A stretch of DNA of 40,107 nt, taken from the NCBI GenBank assembly GCA_903845055.1, contig CAIMWF010000146.1, positions 1 to 40,107 on the forward strand, read 5' to 3'. Numbering within the stretch: position 1 is the stretch's first letter; each line of letters starts with the position of its first letter. The notes under the pieces were generated by a model. It was given only the letters and a program-made list of their open reading frames with translations. It made no database searches and was not told the DNA's origin. Source of the stretch: an uncultured Bacteroidales bacterium (GTDB taxonomy: Bacteria > Bacteroidota > Bacteroidia > Bacteroidales > FEN-979). Shown here piece after piece: positions 24,301-33,683 of this stretch. The position numbers and the translations under genes are program-made.

Positions 24301-26890
24301 CCCCGTTGATGTTGTAGGTAAAGGTATAGGGTGCCGTACCCGATCCGCCGGTAAAGGTAACCGGCAGGTTTGGTGAACCCTGGCAAACAGAGACAGTTCC
24401 TGAAATGGAAGCGGTGGGCAGCGGGTTCACCGTAACCGTGGCGCTCCCGGCCTGGAGCTGGCTGCAGGTTGTTGAACCGGCATCCTGCACGCTTATAAGG
24501 TTGTAGATGAAGGTTCCGGGAATATTGACTGGTGCCTGGAGGACGATGCTGTTCCCGGCAGTGGTGGTTATCGTTTGATTCGCCCCCCAGTTGATATTGT
24601 AGGTGAAGGTATATGGAGGCGTTGACCCCGAACCGGTGAAGGTGACGGGCTGGCTCGCCGGATTCTGGCAGACGGTCGCGTTTCCCGAAATGGTGGCGGA
24701 GGGCAGCGGGTTCACCATAAGGGTTGCCGATCCTGCCTGCAACTGGGTACATCCCGTGGAACTGGCATCCTGCACACTGACCAGGTTGTAGATGTAGGTT
24801 CCCGGAATCGTTGCCGGGGCTGAAAGGATGACGCTGTTTCCAACCGTGGTGGCAATGGTTTGATTTGAGCCGCCGTTGATGTTGTAGGTGAACGTATAGG
24901 GCGGTGTTCCTGTGGTGCCGGTAAAGGTGACCGGTTGGGACGGCGCATCCTGGCAAACTGTGGCGGTCCCCGAAATGGTTGCCGATGGCAGCGGGTTTAC
25001 CACCACCGTGCTGCTGCCCGCCTGGGGTTGTGTGCATGCCGTAGTGCCGCCGTCCTGCACACTGACGAGCTGGTATACAAAGGTGCCGGCAACGCCGGTG
25101 GGCACGGGCAGGGTTACACTATTCCCGGTGACGGTGGAGATGGTTTGGTTCGGGCCACCGTTGACCTTGTAGGTAAAGGTATAGGGAGCAGTGGCACCTG
25201 ATCCTGTAAAGGTGAGGACAGGGGAGGCCGCATTCTGGCAAACCGTTGCAGAGCCGCTGATGGCGGCGGTGGGGAGAGGATTGGCGGTAACAACGGCAGT
25301 ACCCGTGACGATGCCGGTGGGACAACCCATGTTCGCGGTGGTTACCGATGCAAGGGTGTAAGTCCCCGGCGTCGAAGTAGTGATCACATAGGGCACGGTA
25401 TTGTTATAGACCACGGGGGGCTGGTTCACCCCGTTGATGGCGTATATGAAGGTAAACGGGGGTATCCCTGAAGGAAAGGAGACCGTAACGGTCGAATGTT
25501 GTGCTCCGTCGTTGCAGAAAGCGCCTCCTCCGCTGATCTGGGCCTGCGGGCACGGAGCCGAAGGCGCTGTAAACTGTTGCGTAAGGTTGCAGTTGAGGCT
25601 GTCGCTGAAAACGGCCGAAAGCATGTGGGAGGCACCGTCGCATGGGAGACCGGCAAGATTGAAGGGCACCGGGCTGACGAACGGAGGGTTGAATGTTTGC
25701 GATACGGGCGGTATTGCCGTAATGTCGGTAACGGTAAGCGTGCCGGTGGGCGAGGGATTGCTGAACTCGACGTTACCCGATACCGAGAAGGTGTTGGTCG
25801 CATTATCACATGGCGTAGGAATCGCGGAGATGTCGATGACCGTGCAATGAAGAATAATGTTGCAGTTGGTGATACCCGTTCCCCCGGTCTGTGAAAAGGT
25901 GATTGTCCCCGCCGCCTGGCTGAAGTTTGTCATCAGCAGGATGTAGATTTCGCCTACCTGTGCATTGTAGATGTGGCAGGTTTCGGTTGCGTTCCCCGAA
26001 TAGCTGCAGTCGGTCATGTTGCCTTTCGGATAGGTGCACCCTGGATTTACATTGGTACAACAGGGGTCGGTTGGTTTGGGACAGGTGCCGGTCAGGCCGG
26101 TGGCGCATCCGTCGGTTACGTTTGAAAAGGGGCCCCAGCATATAAAATCGACATCCCTCGGCGTGCCGCCCAGGTCGACCTGGGAAATGGAGATGATGAT
26201 GTCGCCGGGAGTTCCCACCTGCATGTAGTACCATGCGGGGCAAGGGGTGGAACCGAGACATCCGTAATTCGGGTAACCGGCCACGGCGGGAGGTGCCGTA
26301 CCTGAAGTGCCCGAGGGGAAGGAGTAGGTGTTGGCCGAACAGGAAACCTGCGCGCTGGAACAGTCATTGGTGCCTTCAAGCGGTGTGATGCGCGGTTCAG
26401 GTTCAATCCCGGTGACCGCCGGATAAAAGGGCGATGACTTTGCTATAGCCTGCTGGTCCTCAACTGCAGTGGATGCCGATGCCGCTTTCACATCAAGAAA
26501 CAACTGGCCGAAGGCAGGCCGGGCATCCTCCCTGTAAAGCCTGGTCATGAAAAGGGCGGAGTCATTCTTCACCTCATTCTTGTCGGCTATGTATATTTTC
26601 TGGTCGCCCGCCTGGGTCAGGAATTCTATCCGTTCAAAAGCAGAATTCAGGAAGGAAAACCTGACATAGTAAAAATCATACCCGTTTTCGGAGAAACTGA
26701 ATCTTGCAAAATTCCGGAGGGTATCGAACCGGAGATTATTAAAACCGGATGAATCGTTTGCCGAAGAATAGCATTTAAAAGCATCGGCCGTGTGATGGCT
26801 TGTGATGCTGATGGATGAGGAGGGAGCCAGTGCGAAAATCCCGGGATGGAAAAAGAAAAGGAAAAGGAAGAAAAGATAGATTTTATTCAT
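21392..26890 (-). CDS. P2: giant surface protein, seven 95-residue repeats, FISUMP C-terminus
   Basis: A 1832-residue protein. A signal peptide (about 1-20) is followed by a distinctive head (about 25-370). The head has an ordered N-terminal section (RFDTLRNFARFSFSENGYDF) and then a Cys-rich section (AWYYMQVGTPGDIIISISQV, DVDFICWGPFSNVTDGC, CHIYNAQVGEIYILLMTNFS) of a kind seen in other secreted Bacteroidota proteins. Linker modules lead to seven 95-residue repeats (537-1201), then four Ig/PKD-like modules (about 1202-1540). The shared penultimate module (IYSGTRVSFNPLNGYYQFDP) and the FISUMP domain (about 1635-1832) follow. No T9SS tail is visible. It is preceded by a promoter-like element and leader similar to those of P3. 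Adhesin-like; ligand unknown. Confidence 0.85.
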   Translation of the reverse strand: MNKIYLFFLFLFFFHPGIFALAPSSSISITSHHTADAFKCYSSANDSSGFNNLRFDTLRNFARFSFSENGYDFYYVRFSFLNSAFERIEFLTQAGDQKIYIADKNEVKNDSALFMTRLYREDARPAFGQLFLDVKAASASTAVEDQQAIAKSSPFYPAVTGIEPEPRITPLEGTNDCSSAQVSCSANTYSFPSGTSGTAPPAVAGYPNYGCLGSTPCPAWYYMQVGTPGDIIISISQVDLGGTPRDVDFICWGPFSNVTDGCATGLTGTCPKPTDPCCTNVNPGCTYPKGNMTDCSYSGNATETCHIYNAQVGEIYILLMTNFSQAAGTITFSQTGGTGITNCNIILHCTVIDISAIPTPCDNATNTFSVSGNVEFSNPSPTGTLTVTDITAIPPVSQTFNPPFVSPVPFNLAGLPCDGASHMLSAVFSDSLNCNLTQQFTAPSAPCPQAQISGGGAFCNDGAQHSTVTVSFPSGIPPFTFIYAINGVNQPPVVYNNTVPYVITTSTPGTYTLASVTTANMGCPTGIVTGTAVVTANPLPTAAISGSATVCQNAASPVLTFTGSGATAPYTFTYKVNGGPNQTISTVTGNSVTLPVPTGVAGTFVYQLVSVQDGGTTACTQPQAGSSTVVVNPLPSATISGTATVCQDAPSQPVTFTGTTGTPPYTFTYNINGGSNQTIATTVGNSVILSAPATIPGTYIYNLVSVQDASSTGCTQLQAGSATLMVNPLPSATISGNATVCQNPASQPVTFTGSGSTPPYTFTYNINWGANQTITTTAGNSIVLQAPVNIPGTFIYNLISVQDAGSTTCSQLQAGSATVTVNPLPTASISGTVSVCQGSPNLPVTFTGGSGTAPYTFTYNINGGASQTITTAAGNSVSVTVSTALPGTFTYTLESVQDASSTSCIQLQPGSAIVTVNPLPVASVSGTTTVCRNAAPQSITFTGGNGTPPYTFTYNINGGSALTVTTTAGNSATVTAPTGTAGTFLYNLVSVQDASSTLCSQLQNSSATLVVNPLPTATITGTVTVCQNAPPQLITFTGGSATPPYTFTYSINGGGNQIVSTVAGNSVTIAMPTNVAGTFTCNLISVSDASSTLCSQLQPGDVTVTVNPLPTANISGTTTVCQNAPSQPVTFTGGSTIAPYTFTYNINGGAAQTITTAAGNSITLFAPTNVPGTYTYNLVSVRDAGSTTCSQLQPGSAVITINPRPVPTLAGPAAICLNASSSYTTDPGMSGYSWTVTTGGTISGGTTNNISVLWSSTGTKTITVNYTDLNGCTAPVASSYNVLVNTLPVPTLSGLNSICTGIPTVYTTEAGMSQYSWSVSPGGTKTGGGSITDPTVTVNWTTPGPNTVTVNYTLGTGCTAGSPTTYNVSVNPSSTPTITSPLNPICATSSTMYTTQPGMSGYAWTITPGGTVLSGSLTNTLTVRWNIAGIQSVTANYINAFNCTAVAPTKYDVTVNPLPVTTITENAVPVCQSVPHLYQTPADPSSTFTWTVIPSTNGVISGGQGTNAATIDWQNAGTSTVAVTGTNNTTGCLSSSTYVADVKPKPAPAFTPCFDLVTTPGAKKIILRGGAPSLPAQGIYSGTRVSFNPLNGYYQFDPLGATAGSYAVTYTYTNTFGCPANAGPVNISVQNIAFFCGSTLTDVRDGKTYKTAMLAGHCWMAQNLDYGAALVSSPVPAQTDNCIAEKYCAPTDATCSAYGGLYQWDEIMDYAIVQGSKGICPPEWHLPSDAEWQQLIDNLVAGIAAPNANALIAPELTDSFLPNGFYALLGGMNYLDNTWAFNTGANKGTMYWSSSLNASGQTVARGLNINTPSVSRYVSSRANAFSVRCIKD
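23288..25282 (-). repeat. P2 stalk: seven tandem 285-bp repeats
   Basis: Seven units of exactly 285 bp (95 residues) fill 1995 bp without gaps. Each begins NPLP and contains (S/T)G..(T/S)VC(Q/R), TFTG, PYTFTY(N/K)(I/V)NGG, QT(I/V)(S/A/T)T, GNS and LVSVQDASST. The family differs from the P3/P4 repeats. Confidence 0.92.
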
Positions 26891-26971
26891 GAATCAGAAA
26901 AAAGTTACCCGACCTTGCTTAAAGGACGAGGTGAACCCTGAAAGGTTGCTTCAAAAAATGGATTTAGGCTG

Positions 26972-27002
26972 TAAAGTTACACTTATTTATCAAACGGGCA
27001 AA
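26972..27002 (-). promoter_or_regulatory. Putative P2 promoter (-33 TTTG, N19, -7 TAACTTTA)
   Basis: On the minus strand, TTTG (27002-26999), then 19 bases, then TAACTTTA (26979-26972). This matches the Bacteroidota consensus TTTG-N19-TAnnTTTG with one mismatch. The -7 box begins 82 bases before the P2 start, exactly as the similar box does for P3. P2 and P3 share TAnCTTTACAGC at this position. Confidence 0.55.
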
Positions 27003-27044
27003 GCCTGATTAGGGTGTTACCCATACAAGTGTAACATTGGGAGG

Positions 27045-30000
27045 TCAATTTTTGACGCACCGCACGGAAAATGCATTCCCCCGGCTGCAGCTGTACAGGG
27101 AGATGCTGGGATTGAAGATGTTCAGGCCGCGGGCCACGGAGCGGGTTGTCCCGCTGACGTTGGAGGTCCAGTACATGGTGCCGGTTACGCTGCCGCCGGT
27201 GAAGGACCAGGTATTGTCTTCATAATTCAATCCCCCAAGCAGGGCATGAAAGCCGCCGGGCAGCAAAACATCCCTCAGGGTCGAGCCTGAAATTGCGTTG
27301 GCGTCGGGTGACCCCACCCCTGCCACCAGGTTGTCGATGAGCGATTGCCATTCAACCATCGTGGGCACATGCCATTCGGGGGGACAGATTCCCTTGGCTG
27401 CGGGTGCTGCGGTGTAATCCATCAGTTCATCCCACTGGTACATCCCGCCATAGGCCGAACAGGTCGCATCGGATGGCGCGCAGTATCTTTCGGGAACGCA
27501 GTTGTCGGTTTGGGGCAACCCCGGCGACACCAGCGATGTTCCATAGGCAAGGTTTTCGGTCATCCAGCATTGCCCCGAAAGCCATGCGGTTTTATAGGTT
27601 TTCCCGTCGCGCACGTCGGTGAGGGTTCCGCCGCAGCTGAAGGAGTTGTTCTGTACGTTAATGGTCACAGCCGGGGCGGAGGCCATGCATCCATAGGTGT
27701 TGGTGTAGGCATAACTGATGGCATAGTTGCCTGCAGGGTCTCCCAGCGGGTCAAACTCGTACAGGCCGGTCAATGCATTCAGGCTCACCCTCGCCCCTGA
27801 AAAGACACCCTGGCCTGCAAGCCACGGCGTTGCGCCCCGGAGTACGATCTTTTTCGCCCCGGAGGTGGTGACGACATCGAAACAGGGGGTGAAGGATACC
27901 TCCGGCAGGTTGTGCACGGCAATATTGAGGATCTTTGAAACCGTCCCGCTACCGCAGTTGTTTACCCCTTTCACCGTCAGCGAGCCGCTGGTGGCGGAAG
28001 CGGTAAAGGTAATGGTAATGGCAGCAGAACCGTTGTTGGTAAGGGTCACCCCCGACCCGGAGTAACTCCAGAGGTAGGAGGTGGCATTGGTGATGACCGG
28101 GATGGTATAAGGATAGGTGGAGGTCCGGCAAACCGATTTCTGGCCGGTAATGGTGTCGGCCGCCGCGGGCCATGGTTCGAGAACCACGGGGAGGGTTGTA
28201 GCGGGGGCTGAGCAAGATACCCCCGGGTAGCCGATGGTCTCCGTCAGGTCGAGCGATCCGCCGGCGGTATTTCCCCACCACACCTGGACCGTGCTGCCGT
28301 TCTGCCCGGCCATGATGGTCCCCCCGGCAACGGTCCAGCTGTATAGGTGACCGCCGATCACCGGGGTGAGCGTGTAATTCTGGGTCGACAGCGCGCATAC
28401 GGGAGAAGGACCTGTGATTTGCGGGGAAGGCAAGGCATTTACCGTGACTCCGTAATTCGTTGGAACAGCAGCCGTACAGCCGGTGCCGACCACGTAGTTC
28501 ACGCTGATGGTATAACTGCCCGCCACCGTCCATTTGATCGTAACAAAGTCGTCAAGGGATCCGCCGCCGGCTACCGGGACAAAACCCGAAGGAGGAAGCC
28601 CCCAGGCATAAGAGGTGGCACCGGTTTGGGTCTGGTAAGTTTTGGTATCGCCCGCGCACACGGTGGTGGCGCCGGTGATGGTCGGGTTGGGCAGTGAATT
28701 GACCACGATCTGCCGGGAGACGGGTGCCTGGGCCGTGCAGCCGTTGGCATCGGTCCAGTTCACGGTGATGCTGTGCGTGCCGAGGGCTGTCCAGTTTACC
28801 ACCGCCTGTTTCGTGCTTTGGCCTGAGATAATGTTTCCTCCGGCCACAACATTCCAGAAATAGCCTGACTGGAAATCCTCGGTGGTATAGGTCGCCGGCA
28901 CGTTCAGACATACGGCTGCGGGTCCCGTGATGGTCGGCACGGGTAAGGGGTTGACCGTGATGGTGAAGGTTGACGGGTTCCCGGTGCATGTCAGCCCGGC
29001 ATTGGTGAACGAAGGTGTGACCGTGATGGTTGCAGTAAGAGGGGCCGCTGTTGTATTGGTTGCGGTGAACGGGGTGATGTTCCCGGTTCCGGTGGCACCC
29101 AGCCCGATGGAGGGGTTGGAATTGGTCCAGCTGTAAATGGTACCGGGCACGCTCCCGGTGTAAGTTACAGGGGCGGTGGTAAACTGGTGGCACAGCACCT
29201 GGTTTGCACTGGTGTTGACCATGGGGACCGGGTTCACGGTAATGGTAAAGGATGTTGAAATCCCGGTGCATGTTACCCCCGCATTGGTGAAGGAGGGGCT
29301 GATGGTGATCGTGGCTGTGGCAGGTACTATCCCGGTATTGACGACCGCGAATGAGCCGATGTCGCCGGCACCGGCGGCTGCCAGCCCGATGGATGGGTTG
29401 GTGTTGGTCCAGCTGTAAACGGTTCCCGGAACAAACCCGGTGAAGAGGGCCGGCGCGGTCGATGCATTATGGCAAAGCACCTGGTTCGGCAGCCCGTTGA
29501 CAGTCGGGATCGGGTTTACGGTAAAGGTAAACAGTAAGGGGGTCCCGGTGCAGGTAACGCCTGCATTGGTAAACAAAGGGGTGACGGTCACGGCGGAGGT
29601 CTGCGGCACGGCCGTGGTGTTGAGGGCCGTAAAGGCGGATATGTTGCCGGTTCCCGCAGCGGCAAGCCCGGTCGATGCATTGGTATTGGTCCAGGTGTAG
29701 ATCGTTCCGGGTACATTTCCTGTAAAGTTGACCGGGAGGGTGGCCGACTGGTGGCACACGACCTGGCTGGAAATGGTGTTGACCGTTGGAACGGGGTTCA
29801 CGGTGATGCTGAAGGATGCGGGGGTACCGGTACAGGTTAGACCCGCATTGGTATAGGAGGGTGTTACCGTGATGGTGGCGGTGACCGGTGCCGGTGTGGC
29901 ATTGATCGCCGTAAAGGCGGGAATATCTCCCGTGCCTGCGGCAGCCAGACCGATGGCGGGGTTGGTGTTGGTCCAGTTGTAAACAGTTCCCGGAACGTAC

Positions 30001-33000
30001 CCGGTGTAATTGATGGCATTCGTCATAACATTGTGGCACAGCACCTGCCCCGCAATGGCATTGACCGTGGGGGTGGGGTTCACGGTCATGGTGAACACGG
30101 AGGGTGTGCCCGTGCAGGTCACCGCCGTGTAGGTGAACAGGGGAGTCACCGTGATGGTTGACGTTACCGGGGCGTTGGTGGTGTTGACGGCGGTAAAGGT
30201 TACGATGTTCCCCGTTCCTGCCGCTGCAAGCCCGATCGAAGGGGTGGTGTTAAACCAGCTGTAAACGGTGCCCGGCACATTCCCGGAATAATTCACTGCT
30301 GTGGTGGGCGACTGGTTGCACAATACCTGGTTTGCCAATGCATTCACCGTTGGCACCGGGTTGACGGTGATGCTGAAGGATGCGGGGGTTCCCATGCAGG
30401 TCACACCGGTATTGGTGAAGGATGGCGTGACGGTAATGGTGGCGGTAACCGGCCCCGGGTTGTTATTGATGGCCGTAAAGGGTGGGATATCCCCCGTGCC
30501 GGCGGCAGCCAGCCCGATGGAGGGGTTGGTGTTGCTCCAGCTGTAAACAGTTCCCGGAACGAACCCGGTGTAATTGACGGCATTGGTCAGCACATTGTGG
30601 CACAGCACCTGTCCCGCGATGGCATTGACCGTGGGGATGGGGTTGACGGTGATGGTGAAGGAAACCGGGTTTCCGGTACAGGGGACCCCGGTATTGTTAA
30701 AGGTCGGGGTTGCCGTAATGGTGGCGGTGACCGGTGCCGATGTCGTGTTGGTGACGGAAAATGGCGCGATATCACCCGTTCCGGCAGCGGCAAGACCGAT
30801 GGAGGCATTGCTGTTGGTCCATGAATAGACGGTTCCGGGTACAAATCCTGTAAAAGTGACCACGGTAGTCGAAGCGCCATGGCATAGCACCTGGCCGGGC
30901 AACGGGTCGACCGTAGGAATGGGGTTGACCGTGATCTGGAACTGGTGCGGCGTCCCGCTGCAGGTGGCTCCCGAATTGGTAAAGGAGGGGTGGATGTCTA
31001 TGGTGGCAACCTGGGGGATGCTGGTGACGTTGTTCACCGTGAAGGAGGCGATATCCCCGGTGCCGGTTGCTGCAAGCCCGATGGAGGGATTGGTGTTGGT
31101 CCAGGCAAAAACGGTGGACGGAACATCGCCGGTAAAGAATACCTGGTTGGTTGCCATATTATGACAGAGTACCTGCGGATCCACCACGTTGACATTCGGC
31201 TGGGGGTTCACGGTGATGGTGAAGGAGAGGGGCAGCCCGGTGCAGGTGTGCCCGGCGTTGGTGAACGAAGGGGTTACCGTAATGGTTGCGGTAACCGGGA
31301 GATTCGTAGCGTTGGTCGCTGCGAATGAGGAGATGTTTCCCGATCCGGCCGGGGGCAGCCCGATGGTGGGGGTGTCGTTCGTCCAGCCGTAGATGGTTCC
31401 CGGCACGTTGCCTGTGAATGAGATCGCCGTGACCATGGCCGACGGACAAAGCACCTGGCTTGCCACCGGGTTGATCGCCGGGAGCGGGTTTACCGTAATT
31501 GTAAAGGAAACAGGCGTCCCGGTGCAGGTGGCGCCCGCATTGGTGAAGGCGGGGGTGACGGTGATGGTTGCGGTGATGGGCGCAGAAGTCGTGTTGACGA
31601 CGGTAAAAGGGGCAATGTCGCCGGTGCCGGCGGCTGCAAGCCCGATGGAAGGGGTATCGTTCGTCCAGGTGAAAACGGTGCCGGCAGCATTGCCTGCCAG
31701 CGGAACCGCGGCCGTTTGTTCGTTATGGCACAAAACCTGGTTCACAACGGCATTCACCGTGGGAATGGGGTTGACGGTAACGGCGAAATCCTGCGGGTTG
31801 CCCACACAGCCGTTCAGTTTGGGAGCGATGTGGTAGGTAACCAGTCCCGGGTTGGGGTCGGTAACGGCCAGCACGTCGGCGATCGAGGTGCCGGAGGAGA
31901 GCCCGGCCGGGCATGACAGGATGTTGGCCGAACAGGTGGGGGGCGGGAGGTTCCAGGCGAAGTCGGACCCGGGCGGGGTGGAAGACAGGGCGATGGAGGT
32001 GTTGCTCCCCGAGCAGATGGTCCTGGCCAGCGGCCCGTTCACCGAGGGGATCGGCTTGATGGTGACCTGTTTGGGGGTGGGAGGGTCGCCCGTGCACCCC
32101 GCATCGGTATAGTTCACCGTGACGGTTTTGACCCCCGGGGCTGCCCACGACACCACAAGGGTGTTGTCGGCAGGGCTGCCCCCGGAGATCCACGTGGCTC
32201 CCGAGGTGAGGTAATCCCACACGTAATTTGTCTTTCCCGGCTGTGTCGTAAAGGTAACAGGCACGCCGGCGCAATATTCGCTGGCGGGGGTGGTGAGAAC
32301 CGGCACCTCGAAAGGGTTGACCGTCAAATTCAGGGTGGTGGCGCCCATCGCCTGGCACCCAGAGGCATTTGAATAATTGATCGAGACGAAGTTGGGACCG
32401 GTGGTGCTCCATTTGAGGGTGACCGTGTTGTCGGAGGTTCCTCCGCCGGCGATCCAGGTTCCCGAATAGGTCCAGGTGTAGTTGCTGCCGCCGGTATCGG
32501 TGGTATAGGTCTTTACGTCATTCTGGCATGAGGTCGAAAGCCCCCCGGTGAGCATGGGTGATGGCCTTGGGTTTACCGTGACGGTAACCGAACTGGAGGC
32601 GTTGGTGCCGTCGCAGTTGCCCACCACGGCATAATAGGTGGTGGTGGCCGTTGGTGAAACGGTGAGCGTTGTGCCGTACCCTACCTGGGTGCCGCCGGGG
32701 TAGGCGTCCTTGTACCAGGTGATGCCGCTTGGGGTGAACCGGGTTCCTTCGTTGGCGGCCGTCCACACCTGGTAGTTCCTGCCTGTGGCGGTATAAGCCT
32801 GGTCGCCGACCAGGTTGATGACCCCCTGGGTGGCGCCCTCACTTGAACCACTTCCCGAACATTCAGGCTTGAGCTGGATGAAATTTTCAATGATGCTGGT
32901 CGATTCATTCAAAACGATCATGAAGGTTCCCCGGTTGGCAGTCTGGGTCTGGCAATCAAAAAGCGGGCAATGGTTCCAGTAAACGACCAGTTTACGGTCG

Positions 33001-33524
33001 GGGGCAGTCCCGGTGGTGTAATAATAAACATCATTGCCGGACCCGTTGGCCCCGGGGTACCAGTCCTGCCATGGAGCGAAAATACAGTTTTTCGGTACGT
33101 TGCTGGCGGTATTGGGAATCGTAGTTGCAACGTAGGTTGTCCACGATTGCCCGCTGGGATTGGTAAACCCGATCCATCCGTTCGATCCGACCCAGAAGTG
33201 GTCGTATTGCTGGTTGAAAAAACAGAAACTGAAACCGATCGGGTATCCGGATGTGAGTCCGGGCGCATAACAATCATCATGTCCGGAGGAGGTGCATCCC
33301 GTGAAATCAGGATCTACAACCGTTCCGCCGAAAAACAACTGCGGTGCGTAGGGTATGGTCTCAAAAATATAGTTGGTTGTTCCGTAGCTGCTCCCCGAGG
33401 TGGTTGCCGTGAGGGTGGTGGATTCCCCGGCGCACAGGGTGTTGATCCCGGTGATGGTAATCTGGGCAACAACGCTGCAGGTCAGCATGAAAAAGGCAAG
33501 GATGAAATAATACTTTTTTCGCAT
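27045..33524 (-). CDS. P3: giant surface protein, ten 94-residue repeats, FISUMP C-terminus
   Basis: A 2159-residue protein, the largest here. A signal peptide (about 1-20, ending SVVAQ) is followed by a unique head (about 21-325) with motifs PIGFSFCFFNQQYDHFWVGS and GWIGF, APWQDWYP, DRKLVVYWNHCPLFDC and FMIVLNESTSIIENFIQ, a beta-sandwich pattern. Three PKD/Ig-like modules (about 325-586) lead to ten 94-residue repeats (587-1526). The 633-residue C-terminal block is nearly parallel to that of P4: several Ig/PKD-like modules, the shared penultimate module (GVFSGARVSLNALTGLYEFDP) and FISUMP (1964-2159: DVRDGKTYKTAWL, CWMTENLAYGT, MYQWDELMDY, ICPPEWHVPTMVEWQSLIDN, NAFSVRCVKN). No T9SS tail or lipobox. 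Probably a filamentous adhesin or matrix protein. Confidence 0.87.
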   Translation of the reverse strand: MRKKYYFILAFFMLTCSVVAQITITGINTLCAGESTTLTATTSGSSYGTTNYIFETIPYAPQLFFGGTVVDPDFTGCTSSGHDDCYAPGLTSGYPIGFSFCFFNQQYDHFWVGSNGWIGFTNPSGQSWTTYVATTIPNTASNVPKNCIFAPWQDWYPGANGSGNDVYYYTTGTAPDRKLVVYWNHCPLFDCQTQTANRGTFMIVLNESTSIIENFIQLKPECSGSGSSEGATQGVINLVGDQAYTATGRNYQVWTAANEGTRFTPSGITWYKDAYPGGTQVGYGTTLTVSPTATTTYYAVVGNCDGTNASSSVTVTVNPRPSPMLTGGLSTSCQNDVKTYTTDTGGSNYTWTYSGTWIAGGGTSDNTVTLKWSTTGPNFVSINYSNASGCQAMGATTLNLTVNPFEVPVLTTPASEYCAGVPVTFTTQPGKTNYVWDYLTSGATWISGGSPADNTLVVSWAAPGVKTVTVNYTDAGCTGDPPTPKQVTIKPIPSVNGPLARTICSGSNTSIALSSTPPGSDFAWNLPPPTCSANILSCPAGLSSGTSIADVLAVTDPNPGLVTYHIAPKLNGCVGNPQDFAVTVNPIPTVNAVVNQVLCHNEQTAAVPLAGNAAGTVFTWTNDTPSIGLAAAGTGDIAPFTVVNTTSAPITATITVTPAFTNAGATCTGTPVSFTITVNPLPAINPVASQVLCPSAMVTAISFTGNVPGTIYGWTNDTPTIGLPPAGSGNISSFAATNATNLPVTATITVTPSFTNAGHTCTGLPLSFTITVNPQPNVNVVDPQVLCHNMATNQVFFTGDVPSTVFAWTNTNPSIGLAATGTGDIASFTVNNVTSIPQVATIDIHPSFTNSGATCSGTPHQFQITVNPIPTVDPLPGQVLCHGASTTVVTFTGFVPGTVYSWTNSNASIGLAAAGTGDIAPFSVTNTTSAPVTATITATPTFNNTGVPCTGNPVSFTITVNPIPTVNAIAGQVLCHNVLTNAVNYTGFVPGTVYSWSNTNPSIGLAAAGTGDIPPFTAINNNPGPVTATITVTPSFTNTGVTCMGTPASFSITVNPVPTVNALANQVLCNQSPTTAVNYSGNVPGTVYSWFNTTPSIGLAAAGTGNIVTFTAVNTTNAPVTSTITVTPLFTYTAVTCTGTPSVFTMTVNPTPTVNAIAGQVLCHNVMTNAINYTGYVPGTVYNWTNTNPAIGLAAAGTGDIPAFTAINATPAPVTATITVTPSYTNAGLTCTGTPASFSITVNPVPTVNTISSQVVCHQSATLPVNFTGNVPGTIYTWTNTNASTGLAAAGTGNISAFTALNTTAVPQTSAVTVTPLFTNAGVTCTGTPLLFTFTVNPIPTVNGLPNQVLCHNASTAPALFTGFVPGTVYSWTNTNPSIGLAAAGAGDIGSFAVVNTGIVPATATITISPSFTNAGVTCTGISTSFTITVNPVPMVNTSANQVLCHQFTTAPVTYTGSVPGTIYSWTNSNPSIGLGATGTGNITPFTATNTTAAPLTATITVTPSFTNAGLTCTGNPSTFTITVNPLPVPTITGPAAVCLNVPATYTTEDFQSGYFWNVVAGGNIISGQSTKQAVVNWTALGTHSITVNWTDANGCTAQAPVSRQIVVNSLPNPTITGATTVCAGDTKTYQTQTGATSYAWGLPPSGFVPVAGGGSLDDFVTIKWTVAGSYTISVNYVVGTGCTAAVPTNYGVTVNALPSPQITGPSPVCALSTQNYTLTPVIGGHLYSWTVAGGTIMAGQNGSTVQVWWGNTAGGSLDLTETIGYPGVSCSAPATTLPVVLEPWPAAADTITGQKSVCRTSTYPYTIPVITNATSYLWSYSGSGVTLTNNGSAAITITFTASATSGSLTVKGVNNCGSGTVSKILNIAVHNLPEVSFTPCFDVVTTSGAKKIVLRGATPWLAGQGVFSGARVSLNALTGLYEFDPLGDPAGNYAISYAYTNTYGCMASAPAVTINVQNNSFSCGGTLTDVRDGKTYKTAWLSGQCWMTENLAYGTSLVSPGLPQTDNCVPERYCAPSDATCSAYGGMYQWDELMDYTAAPAAKGICPPEWHVPTMVEWQSLIDNLVAGVGSPDANAISGSTLRDVLLPGGFHALLGGLNYEDNTWSFTGGSVTGTMYWTSNVSGTTRSVARGLNIFNPSISLYSCSRGNAFSVRCVKN
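28947..31766 (-). repeat. P3 stalk: ten tandem 282-bp repeats
   Basis: Ten units of exactly 282 bp (94 residues). Core pattern: PTVN....QVLCHN.....V.(F/Y)(T/S)G.VPGT.Y.WTN.NPSIGLAAAGTG(D/N)I..F...N.....TATITVTP.FTN.G.TCTG.P..F.ITVNP. This is a PKD-like Bacteroidota domain. Units 5-10 (28947-30638) alternate between two subtypes as three A-B dimers. Confidence 0.95.
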
Positions 33525-33605
33525 GTATCAGGAAAAACGACCTATTTGAATAAACGGACAATCTTAACGCCCGGAGGTTGCCTGCCGGATTAAATATTAG
33601 TGCTG

Positions 33606-33613
33606 TAAAGGTA
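33606..33613 (-). promoter_or_regulatory. Putative -7 element for P3
   Basis: The minus strand reads TACCTTTA followed by CAGC, one mismatch from TAnnTTTG. It begins 82 bases before the P3 start, the same distance as for P2, and the following leader shares short blocks with P2. No TTTG lies at the usual -33 distance. P4 has a related TATCTTTACCAG at 39365-39376. Confidence 0.4.
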
Positions 33614-33683
33614 TAAATTTTTTTGCAAATGAAAAGCATCTCATTAGGGTTCTGACCTTACAAAAACCAGGTACCGTCAATGA

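Noticed and set aside
28947-31766. CRISPR-like regular repeats
   Set aside because: The period is 282 bp with no short repeat/unique spacer pattern, and the repeats are an open reading frame encoding 94-residue protein units.
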